64,000 nucleotides of DNA, taken from the NCBI GenBank assembly GCA_903934325.1, contig CAIZNH010000015.1, forward strand, positions 53,728-117,727, given 5' to 3'. The notes below the pieces were generated by a model. That model saw nothing but the letters and a program-made list of their open reading frames with translations. It was not told the DNA's origin and did not search any database. Position numbers and translations under genes: made by a program. Positions 15,560 through 26,359 of the stretch are shown one piece after another. The first letter of the stretch is position 1. Each line of letters opens with the position of its first letter. The stretch is from an uncultured Alphaproteobacteria bacterium. GTDB taxonomy: Bacteria; Pseudomonadota; Alphaproteobacteria; Sphingomonadales; Sphingomonadaceae.

Positions 15560-18328
15560 TCAGAAAATGAAGCTGACCCGGCCGTAGAAGAAGCGTCCGT
15601 TGAAGCCGAAAGGCGAGAAGGACGAGAACGGCAGGAAGTAGTTGTTGACCGAAAGGTTGGCCGGATTGCCGGTCACCGGATCGGTCGTCCGCCCGACCGG
15701 GTTTACCGAGGGATACTGATCGAACAGGTTGTTGGCCCCGAAGGCAAGCTCCAGCTGGTTGGCAAAGCCTTCCTGCGGGCGGATGCGGAATTCGAGATCG
15801 GTGATCCAGCGCGGCGCGAGCAACACGTCGTTGATCGGCGTCGCACCGGCCGAGAACACCTCGCCGAAGCGGTTGGTGCGCAGGGTCGTGCTCAGCCAGT
15901 TCCACTCCCAGTCGGCACCCAGATTGATGCGGTCACGCGGCTGGCCACGCTCGATCCGCAGCGATTCGAGACGGCCGAACAGATCGATCCCCGGCACCTG
16001 GGCAAGGTTGCCCGGGTTGGTGCGGCGGCCGGTGATATCGATGTCGTTCCAGTTGTAGCCGGCCATCAGCGACAGCGAGCCGAAATCGCCAAGCCCGGTG
16101 CGGTAGGTCGCAATCGCATCGAAGCCCTTGGTGCGGGTGTCGATGCCGTTGAAGAAGAACCGCGCGGCCGAGATGTTGGTGAAGCCCGCCGCGTTGAGGA
16201 TCTGCGCGATCCCCAGGCCCGGATTGCTGCCGTTCGGCACGCCCGCCGCATCGCGGGAGGCCGAGAGGTTATCGGTCAGCACGATGCGGTCATCGATGTC
16301 GATCTGGTAGTAATCGAAGGTGATATTGAGGCCCGCCACCCGATTGAACACGGCGCCCGCCGACCACGACACGGACTTTTCGGCCTTGAGCGGGGTCGCG
16401 CCCAGGGCAATCGCCACCGGGTTATTCACCGGCAAGGTCACCGCATCGACCAGCACGCCGCCGATATTGTTGGTGGCCGCAGCGGCGAAGAACTGCTGCT
16501 GGAGCGAGGGCGCACGGAAACCGGTCGACACCGCGCCGCGCAGGGCAAGCCCGTCGACCAGCTCGAGCCGGCTGGCGATCTTGCCGTTGATGGTCGAACC
16601 GAAGTCCGAATAGTCCTCGAAGCGGCCGGCCGCCTGGATATTCCAGCCCGAGGTGATGTCGGCATCGAGTTCGGCATAGAGCGAGACGTTCTCGCGCGAG
16701 TTCGGCAAGGTGACATCGACCCCGCCGATGGAGGGCTGGAAGCCCGGGAACACCTGGCTGCCGGGGGCGGCAAAGGCCGTGGCGCCCGCCCCGGTGATGA
16801 AGGAGTTGTTGGTGCCCACCCGCACCGGGCCGGCACGATAGCTGTCCGGCTCGCCTTCGGTGAGCTGATATTCCTCGCGCCGCCACTCGGTCCCGAGCGA
16901 AAGCGTGAGGCGGTCAATGCCGCTGATTTCGATTTCGCGGCTGATATCGAGGTTGGCCATCAGCTGGCTGTAGGCGATCGCACCGGCGTCGAATTCGGTC
17001 TTGCTCGCAGCGCCGAGCGACGCATTGAGCGTGTCGGTGATGAAGAACTCCGTCTCGTTGTCACCATAGGACATCGAAAGGTCCCACTTCCAGCCGCCGA
17101 AGTCGCCCTCGAGCCCGCCGACGATGGAGAAATCCTGCGTATCGGTGTTGATCAGCGGCAGGAAGCCGTCGGGGTAGATCGCCAGCACGTTGCGGTTGTC
17201 GGCCGCGCGGCGATAGAAGCCGGCGGATTCCGCCTCGCGGGTGCCGAAGCTGCCGAAGGCGTAGAACGAGACCTGATCGTCGAGCGGCATGCCCATGTTG
17301 ACGACGATGTTGAGGTCCTCGGTCTTCGGATCGCCATAGCGGTGGTAGCGGCGATCGAGCGTCAGTTCGCGCGGATCAAGCGCGCCGCTCTGCGAATAGT
17401 TGCGGCGCGGATCATAGCCGCCACGATTAGTGTCGTTGCGATCGCGATATTCGGCGGTGATGTTGATGAAGCCTTCGGGCCCGAGCGGCAGGCCGATATT
17501 GCCCGAAACGGTCAGCACCTCGCCATCGGTCACCTTGAGATCGCGGCCGGTGTTGTTGAGCTGGAGCACGCCATCGGCGGTCAGGGTCGGCACCGCTCCG
17601 GCGGTCCCGTTGACCCCGGTCACTTCCTTGACGCCGGCAATGCGGGTGTTGAACCCGCCGTAATTGACGAAAAGGCGGCCCCCGCTGCGGGCGTCGTTGA
17701 GCTGGAAGTTGATGACACCGGCGATCGCGTCAGAACCGTACTGGGCCGCCGCGCCGTCACGCAGCACTTCGATCCGGCCGACCGAGGATGCGGGAATCTG
17801 GTTGATATCGACTGCCGTGCTGCCACGCCCGACCGAGCCGTTGAGGTTGAGCAATGCGGCACCGTGGCGCCGCTTGCCATTGATCAGGACCAGCGTCTGG
17901 TCCGGGCCGAGGCCGCGCAAGGTTGCCGGGCGGATCGCGTCGGTGCCATCGGTGATCGAGGGCTGCGGGAAGTTCAGCGAGGGCACGAGGTCACGCAGCA
18001 GGCGCGCCGTTTCGGTGAGGCCCGACTGGCGCAGCTGCTCGGCCGAGATCACGTCGATCGGGACCGGGCTTTCCGCCACGGTGCGGTTGGCAGCGCGGGT
18101 GCCGGTGACGATCAGCACATTGTCGCTGTCTTCGGCCGCTTCGGCGGCGGCCTGCTGCAGCATCGCGAGCGGCGCGATGCTGGTCACGGCGACGTTGGCG
18201 GCGTCGGCATCGCCCTCGCCAGCAGCTTCAGCGGCCTGTGCCGGTGCCGCGGCCAGCGACGCAGCCATAAGCACGGCAGCGGTGGCAACGGGCGAGCCGG
18301 AGTGGAGGACGTGATAGATCTTTCGCAT
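15560..18328 (-). CDS. TonB-dependent outer-membrane receptor
   Basis: This 922-aa protein has a signal peptide (basic MRKIYHVLHSG then a hydrophobic Ala-rich stretch ending AAPAQA), a TonB-box-like VLIVTGTR region, a plug domain (VPIDVISAEQL ... LRGLGPDQTLVLINGKRR) and a long beta-barrel ending in FYGRVSFIF with C-terminal Phe. This architecture imports scarce or large ligands across the outer membrane using TonB energy. ATG 18328 follows AGGGGA by 8 bases. A GTG 40 codons upstream (18448) is preceded by a strong AGGAGG but would bury the signal peptide. It sits beside the catabolic cluster, so uptake of the cluster's substrate is a reasonable inference. Confidence 0.93.
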   Translation of the reverse strand: MRKIYHVLHSGSPVATAAVLMAASLAAAPAQAAEAAGEGDADAANVAVTSIAPLAMLQQAAAEAAEDSDNVLIVTGTRAANRTVAESPVPIDVISAEQLRQSGLTETARLLRDLVPSLNFPQPSITDGTDAIRPATLRGLGPDQTLVLINGKRRHGAALLNLNGSVGRGSTAVDINQIPASSVGRIEVLRDGAAAQYGSDAIAGVINFQLNDARSGGRLFVNYGGFNTRIAGVKEVTGVNGTAGAVPTLTADGVLQLNNTGRDLKVTDGEVLTVSGNIGLPLGPEGFINITAEYRDRNDTNRGGYDPRRNYSQSGALDPRELTLDRRYHRYGDPKTEDLNIVVNMGMPLDDQVSFYAFGSFGTREAESAGFYRRAADNRNVLAIYPDGFLPLINTDTQDFSIVGGLEGDFGGWKWDLSMSYGDNETEFFITDTLNASLGAASKTEFDAGAIAYSQLMANLDISREIEISGIDRLTLSLGTEWRREEYQLTEGEPDSYRAGPVRVGTNNSFITGAGATAFAAPGSQVFPGFQPSIGGVDVTLPNSRENVSLYAELDADITSGWNIQAAGRFEDYSDFGSTINGKIASRLELVDGLALRGAVSTGFRAPSLQQQFFAAAATNNIGGVLVDAVTLPVNNPVAIALGATPLKAEKSVSWSAGAVFNRVAGLNITFDYYQIDIDDRIVLTDNLSASRDAAGVPNGSNPGLGIAQILNAAGFTNISAARFFFNGIDTRTKGFDAIATYRTGLGDFGSLSLMAGYNWNDIDITGRRTNPGNLAQVPGIDLFGRLESLRIERGQPRDRINLGADWEWNWLSTTLRTNRFGEVFSAGATPINDVLLAPRWITDLEFRIRPQEGFANQLELAFGANNLFDQYPSVNPVGRTTDPVTGNPANLSVNNYFLPFSSFSPFGFNGRFFYGRVSFIF

Positions 18329-18793
18329 TTTTTGCTTTCCCCTGATGGACTCAACGATGCCCGCGCCCTGCAACCCCGCCAGGTGTGGCGAGACGCACAG
18401 GGCGCAGGATTTGCACGTGCCCGGCGCCGCCTCGGCGGCAATGGACACTGCGATTCCCCCTCCTGGAATGGTGTCTCGATGTTGTCGGGGGCAAAATCCC
18501 GCCCGCACATCGCGCTTATTTGCGGCATGGCGCGATCCCGGTGCGCCCTGCATACTGGTAACAAAGTTACCCGAGAACGCCCCCCGGTCAACGCCGGAAC
18601 GCTTGCTCCCCCGCAATTCGGGCAACAATTCGCGGGGCTGTCGTCAATCTGCCACAGTGCTGCAGGGACAGGGTCTGCCAATGCATGGCTGGGCAAGCCA
18701 CGATCGGACGGGCGCGGGCGGGCTGAATGGAGAATGGTGTTCCGGCGGTGCGATGGACGCGCTGCGGCGCGATCTTTGGCCCTCTATGGGCTC
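18329..18793. other. 465-bp non-coding region upstream of the TonB receptor
   Basis: No supported gene lies here; the open plus-strand frames are shadows. It contains the receptor's ribosome-binding site, an upstream AGGAGG/GTG pair (18464-18446), a candidate promoter with an inverted repeat (18557-18591), and about 200 bp up to tRNA-Thr in which nothing further was recognised. Confidence 0.6.
18557..18591 (-). promoter_or_regulatory. Candidate promoter/operator for the TonB receptor
   Basis: GGTAAC-AAA-GTTACC at 18557-18571 is a perfect 6-bp inverted repeat with a 3-bp spacer. On the minus strand it lies just downstream of TTGACC (18591-18586), a -35-like hexamer, with a weak TAACTT at a 16-bp spacing overlapping the repeat. 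A repressor or activator bound here could control the receptor gene, which starts about 230 bp downstream. Confidence 0.35.
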
Positions 18794-18868
18794 TGGTGCT
18801 GCTGGGGAGGATTGAACTCCCGACCTCACCCTTACCAAGGGTGCGCTCTACCACTGAGCTACAGCAGC
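18794..18868 (-). tRNA. tRNA-Thr (anticodon GGT)
   Basis: The minus strand folds into a full cloverleaf of 75 nt including an encoded CCA end. It has a 7-bp acceptor stem GCTGCTG/CAGCAGC, D arm GCTC-AGTGGTA-GAGC, anticodon arm CACCC-TTGGTAA-GGGTG with anticodon GGT, a 5-nt variable loop, T arm GGGAG-TTCAATC-CTCCC, and discriminator A. GGT reads threonine codons ACC/ACU. All stems are perfectly paired, so this is a functional gene. Confidence 0.96.
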
Positions 18869-18978
18869 GCCGGAAACAGGCGCGCCCTATTGTCGCGCCT
18901 TGGGGCAATGTCAACGCTCTTGTTGCGCAAACGCTTTGCCACTTGAGCACCCGGCCCGATAACGCCAATGCGTTTCGC

Positions 18979-19128
18979 ATGAGTGAAGACCTTCGCAAGA
19001 ATATGTCACGAGAAGAGCGGCTCGCGGCAAAGCTGCGCGAGAACCTGCGTCGGCGGAAGGCGCAGGCACGGGCGCTCGGTGATTCGGAGGCGACGGAATC
19101 GCTTCCCAATCGCGCTGACGATGGCTAA
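18979..19128 (+). CDS. Small basic hypothetical protein
   Basis: This 49-aa protein begins [20 protein letters not shown] and continues with an Arg/Lys-rich helix ([14 protein letters not shown]) and a short acidic tail. It is strongly helical and positively charged, which would fit nucleic-acid or ribosome contact, but no function is known to me. I have the impression that a similar small gene occurs upstream of gpmA in related genomes. ATG 18979 is chosen because the helix begins there; the same frame upstream runs antisense through the tRNA. It ends 32 bp before gpmA. Confidence 0.6.
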   Translation: MSEDLRKNMSREERLAAKLRENLRRRKAQARALGDSEATESLPNRADDG

Positions 19129-19160
19129 CGAACGCCGCTCCCGACAGTGACGGAGCCACA

Positions 19161-19847
19161 ATGCCCAAGCTCATCCTCGTCCGCCACGGCCAGAGCCAGT
19201 GGAATCTCGAAAACCGCTTCACCGGCTGGTGGGATGTCGACCTGACCGCGCAAGGCGTGGCCGAGGCCACCGCTGCGGGCGAGTTGCTCAAGGCCAAGGG
19301 CGTGCTGCCGACCTATGCCTTCACTTCGCTCCAGACCCGCGCGATCAAGACGCTGCATCTGGCGCTGGAGGCTGCGGGCCGGTTGTGGATCCCGGAAACC
19401 AAGGACTGGCGTCTCAACGAGCGGCACTATGGCGGGCTCACCGGGCTCGACAAGGCCGAGACCGCGGCCCGGCACGGCGACGACCAGGTCAAGATCTGGC
19501 GCCGCAGCTTCGACATTCCGCCCCCGGTGCTTGAGGCCGGGAGCGAGTTCGATCTTGCTTCGGACCCGCGCTATGCCGGGATCGCGATCCCCAACACCGA
19601 GAGCCTCAAGCTCACCATTGAGCGCGTGCTGCCCTATTGGGAAAGCACCATCCTTCCCGTGCTGGCCAGCGGCGAGACCGTGATCATCGCCGCTCACGGC
19701 AATTCCCTGCGCGCGCTGGTGAAGCACCTCTCGGGCATTTCCGACGCGGACATCACCGACCTCGAGATTCCCACCGGCCAGCCGATCATCTATGACTTTG
19801 ACGGCAGCGCGGTGACAGGGGCCCGCTATTACCTGAAGGACGCATGA
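19161..19847 (+). CDS. gpmA: 2,3-bisphosphoglycerate-dependent phosphoglycerate mutase
   Basis: This 228-aa protein interconverts 3- and 2-phosphoglycerate in glycolysis/gluconeogenesis. The phosphohistidine motif is [10 protein letters not shown] with His9; the [26 protein letters not shown] and late [16 protein letters not shown] segments are the classic dPGM signature. Length is normal for bacterial GpmA. It opens a tightly packed eight-gene run: its stop overlaps the purE start by 4 bp. Confidence 0.97.
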   Translation: MPKLILVRHGQSQWNLENRFTGWWDVDLTAQGVAEATAAGELLKAKGVLPTYAFTSLQTRAIKTLHLALEAAGRLWIPETKDWRLNERHYGGLTGLDKAETAARHGDDQVKIWRRSFDIPPPVLEAGSEFDLASDPRYAGIAIPNTESLKLTIERVLPYWESTILPVLASGETVIIAAHGNSLRALVKHLSGISDADITDLEIPTGQPIIYDFDGSAVTGARYYLKDA

Positions 19848-20337
19848 TGGAAGTGACCGGGGGACGCGTCGCGATCGTGATGGGCAGCCAGTCCGACTGG
19901 CCGACCATGAAGGCCGCCGCCGAGGTGCTCGACGAGCTGGAAGTGCCCTACGAGGCGCGGATCGTCTCGGCCCATCGCACGCCCGACCGGATGGTCGCTT
20001 TCGCCAAGGGCGCGGAAGGCGAAGGCTTCGATGTCATCATTGCGGGCGCTGGCGGCGCAGCGCATCTGCCCGGCATGATTGCCAGCATGACCCACCTGCC
20101 CGTGCTCGGCGTGCCGGTGCAGTCCAAGGCGCTGTCGGGCATGGATAGCCTGCTCTCGATCGTGCAGATGCCCGGCGGCATTCCCGTCGGCACACTGGCG
20201 ATCGGCGAGGCGGGGGCGAAGAACGCCGGCCTGCTCGCCGCCTCGATCCTCGCCCTAAGCGACAAGGACCTGTCCGAACGCCTGCAGGACTGGCGCGCCG
20301 CCAAGAGCGCTGCCGTAACCGAAACGCCGCAAGACTG

Positions 20338-20338
<1 letters not shown>
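19844..20338 (+). CDS. purE: N5-carboxyaminoimidazole ribonucleotide mutase
   Basis: This 164-aa class I PurE converts N5-CAIR to CAIR in purine synthesis. The [10 protein letters not shown] phosphate-binding loop, [10 protein letters not shown] with the catalytic His, and [11 protein letters not shown] are all present. It overlaps gpmA by 4 bp and purK by 1 bp (TGATG), the usual purEK pairing that handles unstable N5-CAIR. ATG codons at 19844 and 19847 are both possible starts. Confidence 0.97.
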
Positions 20339-21910
<1,572 letters not shown>

Positions 21911-21911
<1 letters not shown>

Positions 21912-22852
21912 TGCGCTGGCTCGATCATCGCCGCCCGATCCCTGCCGCGCTGCGCGGCGCAGTCATCGCGCTGGGCAATTTCGACGGGTTCCACCGCGGC
22001 CATCAGGCTGTGGCGGGCGAGGCGATCAGCTGGGCCAAGGCGGAGGGCCGCCCCTCGATCATCGCCACCTTCGATCCCCATCCGGTGCGCTTCTTCCGCC
22101 CCGATGTGCCGCCCTTCCGGCTGACGACGCTCGAACAGCGGCAGGAGCTCTATCTCGCTGCCGGTGCCACCGCGATGCTGGTGTTCCACTTCGACGCCGA
22201 GCTTGCCGGCACCAGCGCCGAGGACTTCATCCAATCCATCCTGATCGACCGCTTCGGCGCGCATGGCGTGGTGACCGGCGGCGATTTCACCTTCGGCAAG
22301 GGCGCGCGAGGAAATGTCGATCTGCTGCGCACCTTCGGCGGCGAGCGGGGCCTGCAATCGCGCGTGGTCGAGGCGGTGACGGCGGGCGAGGAGGTCGTCT
22401 CCTCCAGCCGCATCCGGCAGGCGCTGCGCGACGGCGATCCGCAGCTGGCCGCGCGCCTGCTGACCCGGCCTTTCGCGATTCGCGGCATCGTCGAGCATGG
22501 CGACAAGCGCGGGCGCACCATCGGCTATCCCACCGCCAACGTCACAATCGATAACTACCTGCGTCCCAAATACGGCATCTACGCCGTCACCGGCCGCTTG
22601 CTCGCGACCGGACAGGTGCTCCACGGCGCGGCCAATATCGGCATCCGACCGCAGTTCGAGCCGCCCAAGGAGCTGCTCGAACCTTTTTTCTTCGACTTCT
22701 CCGGCGATCTCTACGGGCAGGAAATCGAAGTCGCCTTCCACCACTTCCTGCGCGGCGAGGCGAAGTTCGATTCGCTCGAAGCGCTGATCGAACAGATGGA
22801 CAAGGATTGCGCCGAGGCGCGGCGCCTTCTAAGCGCCTCCTCCGATGACTGA
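21911..22852 (+). CDS. ribF: Bifunctional riboflavin kinase / FAD synthetase
   Basis: This 313-aa protein makes FMN and then FAD from riboflavin. The N-terminal FAD-synthetase (nucleotidyltransferase) half has GNFDGFHRGHQ and ATFDPHPVRFF. The C-terminal riboflavin-kinase half has RGRTIGYPTANV, with the PTAN loop, near residue 200. The start at 21911 is fixed by the TGATG overlap with folA; the upstream in-frame extension is a shadow of folA. It overlaps ileS by 8 bp. The ribF-ileS-lspA order is widely conserved in proteobacteria. No FMN riboswitch is present upstream. Confidence 0.97.
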
Positions 22853-25826
22853 AGAGACGACACAGCGCGATTACAGGGACACCGTCTTCCTGCCGAAGAC
22901 CGATTTCCCGATGAAGGCCGGCCTTCCGCAGAAGGAGCCGGGCATTGCCGCGCGCTGGGAAGCGATCGGCCTCTATGACGCGCTGCGCAAAGCCCGCCGG
23001 GGCCGCGAGAAGTTCATCCTCCACGATGGCCCGCCCTACGCCAATGGCGACATGCATATCGGCCATGCGCTGAACCACATCCTCAAGGACATGGTCTGCC
23101 GCACCCAGAACCTCTTGGGCCGCGATGCGCCTTACGTGCCCGGCTGGGATTGCCACGGCCTCCCCATCGAATGGAAGGTCGAGGAGCAGTACCGCAAGGA
23201 GAAGAAGGCGAAGCCCGTCCTCACCGGCGCAGGCCGTGACGAAGCGGCGGTAAAGGCCTTCCGCGACGAGTGCCGCGCCTATGCGCAGCGCTGGGTCGAT
23301 GCGCAGCGCGGGCAGCTGAAGCGCCTCGGCATCATGGGCGATTGGGACCACCCCTACCTCACCATGCAGAAGGAGAGCGAGGCGGTGATCGTCGCCGAGC
23401 TGCTCAAGCTGGCCGAGGCGGGGAACCTCTATCGCGGCTCGAAGCCGGTGATGTGGTCCCCGGTCGAACAGACCGCGCTGGCCGAGGCGGAGGTCGAATA
23501 CGAAGACATCACCTCGACCCAGATCGACGTGGCGTTCGAGATTGTGGAGAGCCCGATCCCCGAACTGGTCGGCGCCCACGCGGTGATCTGGACGACGACG
23601 CCGTGGACGATCCCGGTGAACCAGGCTTTGGCCTATGGGCCGGAGGTTGAGTATGTCGGCTTTGAGCATTTGGGACGAAAGATCGTTGTCGCCAAATCGC
23701 TTGCCCATGTATTTTCGAAGCGAGCGGAAGGCTCCAAGTCTTCTCCGCCTGAATCTGTTGGCGATAGCCTAACGCTAACGGGCGATGCCTTCGCCATTAC
23801 GACTGCCTTTTGGCAAGGCAAAGGCTCCGACCTCGCCGGCACCCTCGCCCGCCACCCGATGCACAATCTCGGCGGGTTCTACGCGGCCCCGCGCCTGCTG
23901 CTGCCCGGCGACTTCGTCACCACCGACAGCGGCACGGGCCTCGTCCACATGGCGCCCGATCATGGCGAGGACGACTTCGACCTCTGCAAAGCGAACGGCA
24001 TCAACCCCGTCTTCGCGGTGATGGACGACGGGCGCTACCGCGACGACTGGGGCTGGCTCGGCGGCGCGGACGAGCGGCGCATGAGTGTCATCAACCCCAA
24101 GTTCAACGCGCCCGATGGCCCGATCTGCACAGACCTGCGCGAAGCCGGCGCGCTGCTCGCCGCGAGTGCCGATTACGCGCACTCCTACCCCCACTCGTGG
24201 CGCTCCAAGGCCAAGGTGATCTTCCGCTGCACCCCGCAATGGTTCGTGCCGATGGACCGCGCGATGGAGTGGATCGAGCCCAAGACCCGCGCGGAAAAGG
24301 GCTGGGAAAACGAAGGCGGCGCAATCGATCCGGCGGAAGAGGGCCTGTGCGCCTCCCCGACGCTGCGCGAACGGGCGGTCGAGGAAATCGCCCGCGTGCA
24401 GTTCATCCCCGAAAAGGGCCGTAACCGCATCGGCGCGATGGTCGAAGGGCGGCCCGACTGGGTGCTCAGCCGCCAGCGCGCCTGGGGCGTGCCGATCACG
24501 CTGTTCGTGCGCTCGGACGGCTCCTACCTTCAGGACCCCGAGGTCAACGCCCGCATCGTCGCCGCCGTGAACGCGGAAGGCATGGACGCGTGGAACAGCG
24601 CCAACAAGGCCGCCTTCCTCGGCCCCGATCACAACGCCGACGACTACGAGATGGTCACCGACATTCTCGACGTGTGGTTCGATTCGGGCTGTACCCATGC
24701 CTTCGTGCTCGAAAGCGGGCGCTGGCCGGACCTCCAATGGCCCGCCAACCTCTATCTCGAAGGCTCTGACCAGCACCGCGGCTGGTTCCAGTCCTCGCTG
24801 CTGCAATCCTGCGCCACGCGGGGGCGCGCGCCCTATGATCAGGTTCTCACCCACGGCTTCACGATGGATGCCAAGGGCAAGAAGATGTCGAAGAGCCTCG
24901 GCAACACGGTCGATCCGCTGAAGGTGATGGAAACCTACGGCGCGGACATCATCCGGCTGTGGGCGCTCTCGGTCGACTTCACCGAGGATCACCGCATCGG
25001 CGACGAGATCCTGAAGGGCGTGGGCGACCAGTATCGCAAGCTGCGCAACACCTTCCGCTATCTGCTCGGCGCGCTCGACGGCTTCGTGGGCGACATGAGC
25101 GATGGCGGGGCTTTGCCTGAGCTTGAAGTCTATATCCTCGCGCTGCTTTCGGAGCTGGACGGCAAGCTGAAGGCGGCCGCCGAAGCCTACGACTTCAACG
25201 CCTACACCCGCCTGCTGGTCGATTTCTGCAACGAGGACCTCAGCGCGTTCTTCTTCGATATCCGCAAGGATGCGCTCTATTGCGACGGGCCGGACTCTGT
25301 CACGCGCAACGCCTATCGCACCGTGCTCGACCTGCTGTTCCATGCCCTCGTGCGCTATGCTGCACCGGTGCTGGTGTTCACCGCCGAGGAAGTGTGGATG
25401 AGCCGCTATCCCGAGGATGGCGAAGAGGACGAGGACGGCCAGCGCGGGAGCGTCCACTTGCTCGAATGGCCGAGCGTGCCGGGTGTGCGCGTCGACAATG
25501 CCAGGTGGACGCAGCTGCGCGCGCTTCGCGATGCGGTCAACGAGGCAATCGAGCCGCTGCGGCGCGACAAGACCATCCGCTCCAGCCTCGAAGCTGAAGT
25601 CGTCGTCCCCGCCACCATGGTGCCCGAAGGCGTGTCGGACGAGCAGCTCGCCGAACTGTTCATCACCGCGACAGTCACGCGCGGGCAGGGCGATGGCGTG
25701 ATCGTCACCAAGACCGCCCACCACAAGTGCTCGCGCTGCTGGCGCCATCTGCCCGATGTGGCAGACGAGGCTTCGCTGTGTGGCCGCTGCGATGATGCCG
25801 TCGCCCAGCTGGACGCCGCGGAATGA
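22845..25826 (+). CDS. ileS: Isoleucyl-tRNA synthetase
   Basis: This 993-aa class I synthetase charges tRNA-Ile. The HIGH motif is at residues 71-74 (MHIGHALNH), KMSKS lies near residue 680 (KKMSKSLGN), and the C-terminal zinc finger has Cys962/Cys965 and Cys979/Cys982, as in bacterial zinc-containing IleRS. The CP1 editing domain lies between. Within it, residues about 265-325 (23640-23820) use codons such as TTG, GGA, CGA, GTA, CTA, ATT and TCT that are rare elsewhere in the gene, and the local GC content is visibly lower. The frame is intact. It overlaps ribF by 8 bp and lspA by 4 bp. Confidence 0.97.
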   Translation: MTEETTQRDYRDTVFLPKTDFPMKAGLPQKEPGIAARWEAIGLYDALRKARRGREKFILHDGPPYANGDMHIGHALNHILKDMVCRTQNLLGRDAPYVPGWDCHGLPIEWKVEEQYRKEKKAKPVLTGAGRDEAAVKAFRDECRAYAQRWVDAQRGQLKRLGIMGDWDHPYLTMQKESEAVIVAELLKLAEAGNLYRGSKPVMWSPVEQTALAEAEVEYEDITSTQIDVAFEIVESPIPELVGAHAVIWTTTPWTIPVNQALAYGPEVEYVGFEHLGRKIVVAKSLAHVFSKRAEGSKSSPPESVGDSLTLTGDAFAITTAFWQGKGSDLAGTLARHPMHNLGGFYAAPRLLLPGDFVTTDSGTGLVHMAPDHGEDDFDLCKANGINPVFAVMDDGRYRDDWGWLGGADERRMSVINPKFNAPDGPICTDLREAGALLAASADYAHSYPHSWRSKAKVIFRCTPQWFVPMDRAMEWIEPKTRAEKGWENEGGAIDPAEEGLCASPTLRERAVEEIARVQFIPEKGRNRIGAMVEGRPDWVLSRQRAWGVPITLFVRSDGSYLQDPEVNARIVAAVNAEGMDAWNSANKAAFLGPDHNADDYEMVTDILDVWFDSGCTHAFVLESGRWPDLQWPANLYLEGSDQHRGWFQSSLLQSCATRGRAPYDQVLTHGFTMDAKGKKMSKSLGNTVDPLKVMETYGADIIRLWALSVDFTEDHRIGDEILKGVGDQYRKLRNTFRYLLGALDGFVGDMSDGGALPELEVYILALLSELDGKLKAAAEAYDFNAYTRLLVDFCNEDLSAFFFDIRKDALYCDGPDSVTRNAYRTVLDLLFHALVRYAAPVLVFTAEEVWMSRYPEDGEEDEDGQRGSVHLLEWPSVPGVRVDNARWTQLRALRDAVNEAIEPLRRDKTIRSSLEAEVVVPATMVPEGVSDEQLAELFITATVTRGQGDGVIVTKTAHHKCSRCWRHLPDVADEASLCGRCDDAVAQLDAAE

Positions 25827-26359
25827 GCGAGCTGTTCACCCGCAACCGCCTGATCGGCCTTGCCTTTGCGGCCTTCATCGCCGGCATTGACCAGCTGGTG
25901 AAGTGGTGGGTGATCGGGCCTTTGGCTCTGCGTCAGGTCGGGCACATTGATCTGCTGCCCTTCTTCGATCTCACCTATACCGAAAACCGCGGCATCTCTT
26001 TGGGGATGCTGCAGGCGACCGACATGGAGACCCGCTGGCTGCTGGTGGCAATGACGGGCGTGATCGCCCTCGTCGTGGCGGTGTGGATGATGCGCGAGAA
26101 GGCGATGGGCGAGATCCTCGGCCTGGCGCTGATCCTTGGCGGGGCTGTGGGCAATATCCGCGATCGCTATGATCTGGGCTATGTCATCGACTATGCCGAC
26201 TTCCACATCGGGACATTCCGTCCCTTCCTGATCTTCAACATCGCCGATGCCGCGATTACCATAGGTGTCGTCATAATCCTTGCCCGCAGCCTGTTCGTGC
26301 GCGACAAGGAAGAAACCGAAACCGGGGATGCGTCCCGTGGAGAGACTGACAATGCGTAA
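25823..26359 (+). CDS. lspA: Lipoprotein signal peptidase (signal peptidase II)
   Basis: This 178-aa inner-membrane aspartic protease cleaves prolipoproteins after lipidation. It has four hydrophobic segments. The conserved blocks are IDQLVKWWV, FFDLTYTENRGISLGML, GGAVGNIRDR, VIDYADFH with one catalytic Asp and FNIADAAITIG with the second. ATGA overlap with ileS and an 8-bp overlap with the downstream lipoprotein gene place a lipoprotein-processing enzyme and a lipoprotein in direct translational coupling. Confidence 0.97.
   Translation: MSELFTRNRLIGLAFAAFIAGIDQLVKWWVIGPLALRQVGHIDLLPFFDLTYTENRGISLGMLQATDMETRWLLVAMTGVIALVVAVWMMREKAMGEILGLALILGGAVGNIRDRYDLGYVIDYADFHIGTFRPFLIFNIADAAITIGVVIILARSLFVRDKEETETGDASRGETDNA

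Noticed and set aside
15464..18946. 1160-aa plus-strand open frame opposite the TonB receptor
   Set aside because: It runs antisense through a gene with clear signal peptide, plug and barrel motifs. Its composition (Arg/Gly/His rich, no motifs) is what a mirror frame of GC-rich coding DNA gives.
23775..25748. 657-aa minus-strand open frame opposite ileS
   Set aside because: Shadow of ileS; no family resemblance and no ribosome-binding site.
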